Of a stretch of DNA of 6,840 bases, positions 6,132-6,840 are shown in pieces; within the stretch, counting starts at the first letter, position 1; the number at the start of each line of letters is the position of its first letter. The position numbers and the translations under genes are program-made. The stretch is from Rhodocyclales bacterium (GTDB taxonomy: Bacteria; Pseudomonadota; Gammaproteobacteria; Burkholderiales; Rhodocyclaceae). A model generated the notes under the pieces. That model saw only the letters and a list, made by a program, of their open reading frames with translations, did no database searches and was not told where the DNA came from. The stretch is from the NCBI GenBank assembly GCA_021413665.1, contig JAIOPW010000484.1, positions 1-6,840 of the forward strand, given 5' to 3'.

Positions 6132-6137
6132 ATTATA
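6132..6137 (-). promoter_or_regulatory. Putative -10 box for the gene after pilU
   Basis: The - strand reads a perfect TATAAT here, overlapping the TAA stop codon of pilU. I see no good -35 at 16-18 bases upstream and no TGn extension, so it could be a weak or activator-dependent promoter or chance. It would give a leader of roughly 80 bases before the ATG at 6046. Confidence 0.35.
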
Positions 6138-6840
6138 CGATATCCAGGTGCTGGATGCCGCTGTTGCGGTCCATGTCCTGCGACTGCTTGCTGTAGAGCT
6201 TGATCATCAGGCGCACTTCGTTCATCGAATCCGCAAAACGCAACGCATCGTCGTAGCTGATGCGGCCCTCCTCGAAGAGGTCGAAGAGTGCCATGTCGAA
6301 GGTCTTCATGCCGAGTTCCTTCGACTTCTTCATGATTTCCTTGATGCTGTGAATCTCGCCCTTGAAGATCAGGTCGGCGATCAGCGGCGAGTTGAGCAGG
6401 ACTTCCACCGCCGCCGCCCGGCCCTTGCCTTCCTTGACCGGAATCAGGCGCTGCGAGACGACGGCCTTGAGGTTGAGCGACAGGTCCATCAACAACTGCG
6501 GCCGACGTTCTTCCGGGAAGAAGTTGATGATGCGGTCGATCGCCTGGTTGGCGTTGTTGGCGTGCAGCGTGCCCATGGCCAGGTGGCCGGTCTCGGCAAA
6601 GGCGATGGCGTGCTCCATGACCTCGCGGTCGCGGATTTCGCCGATCAGGATCACGTCGGGCGCCTGACGCAAAGTGTTCTTCAGGGCGACCTCCCAGGAA
6701 TCGGTATCGACGCCGACTTCGCGCTGGGTAATCACGCAGTTGCGGTGCTCATGCACGTATTCGACCGGATCCTCGATGGTGATGATGTGGCCATAGCTGT
6801 TCTGGTTGCGGTAGCCGATCATCGCCGCCAGCGAAGTCGA
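6133..6840 (-). CDS. pilU: Type IV pilus twitching motility ATPase PilU (5' partial)
   Basis: PilU is the accessory retraction ATPase of type IV pili. It acts as a cytoplasmic hexamer with PilT at the base of the machine, where ATP hydrolysis drives pilin disassembly. The window holds the last 235 residues of a protein normally about 380 long. The frame runs off the right edge just after the Walker A lysine region, the first visible residues being STSLAAMIGYRNQ. Visible motifs are the Asp box HIITIEDPVEYVHEH, Walker B in APDVILIGEIRDREVM, and the His box ETGHLAMGTLHANNANQAID. NFFPEERRPQLLMDLSLNLK and IKEIMKKSKELGM are PilU-type and differ from PilT, which favours PilU over PilT. A complete pilT probably lies further right (inference). 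The gene ends with TAA. A same-strand gene of unknown function starts 86 bases downstream. Confidence 0.93.
   Translation of the reverse strand, partial: STSLAAMIGYRNQNSYGHIITIEDPVEYVHEHRNCVITQREVGVDTDSWEVALKNTLRQAPDVILIGEIRDREVMEHAIAFAETGHLAMGTLHANNANQAIDRIINFFPEERRPQLLMDLSLNLKAVVSQRLIPVKEGKGRAAAVEVLLNSPLIADLIFKGEIHSIKEIMKKSKELGMKTFDMALFDLFEEGRISYDDALRFADSMNEVRLMIKLYSKQSQDMDRNSGIQHLDIV

Overview
The window is GC-rich, densely coded chromosomal DNA. It most likely comes from a betaproteobacterium, and the protein sequences suggest a Rhodocyclales-like lineage. That placement is inferred from protein style: PilU, a free-standing RlmL-type methyltransferase, HemJ, and a 2Fe-2S/flavin reductase of the kind often named 'CDP-6-deoxy-glucoseen reductase' in this class. 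No search was run. There are eight protein genes, two of them cut by the window edges. I see no tRNA, rRNA, CRISPR array, insertion sequence or phage gene, and no gene-free stretch longer than about 90 bases.

Left block, + strand (1-1275): the 3' part of livG and a complete livF, the two ATPase subunits of a branched-chain amino acid/amide-type ABC importer. livF overlaps livG by 20 bases and appears to use a TTG start. The permease and binding-protein genes are not in view and probably lie to the left.

Middle block, - strand (3010 down to 1260): a ferredoxin-type oxidoreductase (2Fe-2S, FAD, NAD(P)H domains), then a glutathione-S-transferase-fold protein of the metaxin/Faxc-like type. The two are joined by an ATGA stop/start overlap. 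The GST gene runs tail-to-tail into livF with a 16-base overlap.

Right-middle block, + strand (3025-5473): an atypical NAD(P)-binding SDR, a HemJ/CopD-family membrane protein, and an RlmL-type 23S rRNA guanine methyltransferase, packed as a likely operon. SDR and hemJ overlap by 13 bases, and only 2 bases separate hemJ from the methyltransferase. The SDR and the oxidoreductase are divergent with only 14 bases between their starts. A TGn-extended -10 box lies there and predicts a leaderless SDR mRNA.

Right block, - strand (6840 down to 5507): the C-terminal two thirds of pilU, the type IV pilus retraction ATPase, followed by a 179-residue uncharacterised protein with a C-terminal membrane anchor. 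A perfect TATAAT on the - strand covers the pilU stop codon, and an 8-bp stem-loop lies between it and the next gene.

Most of the window is ordinary housekeeping content, and I found no convincing evidence of a novel multi-gene system. The observations most worth following up are the tail-anchored protein after pilU, the possible leaderless divergent promoter, the coupled reductase/GST pair, and the SDR that lacks its catalytic Tyr/Lys.
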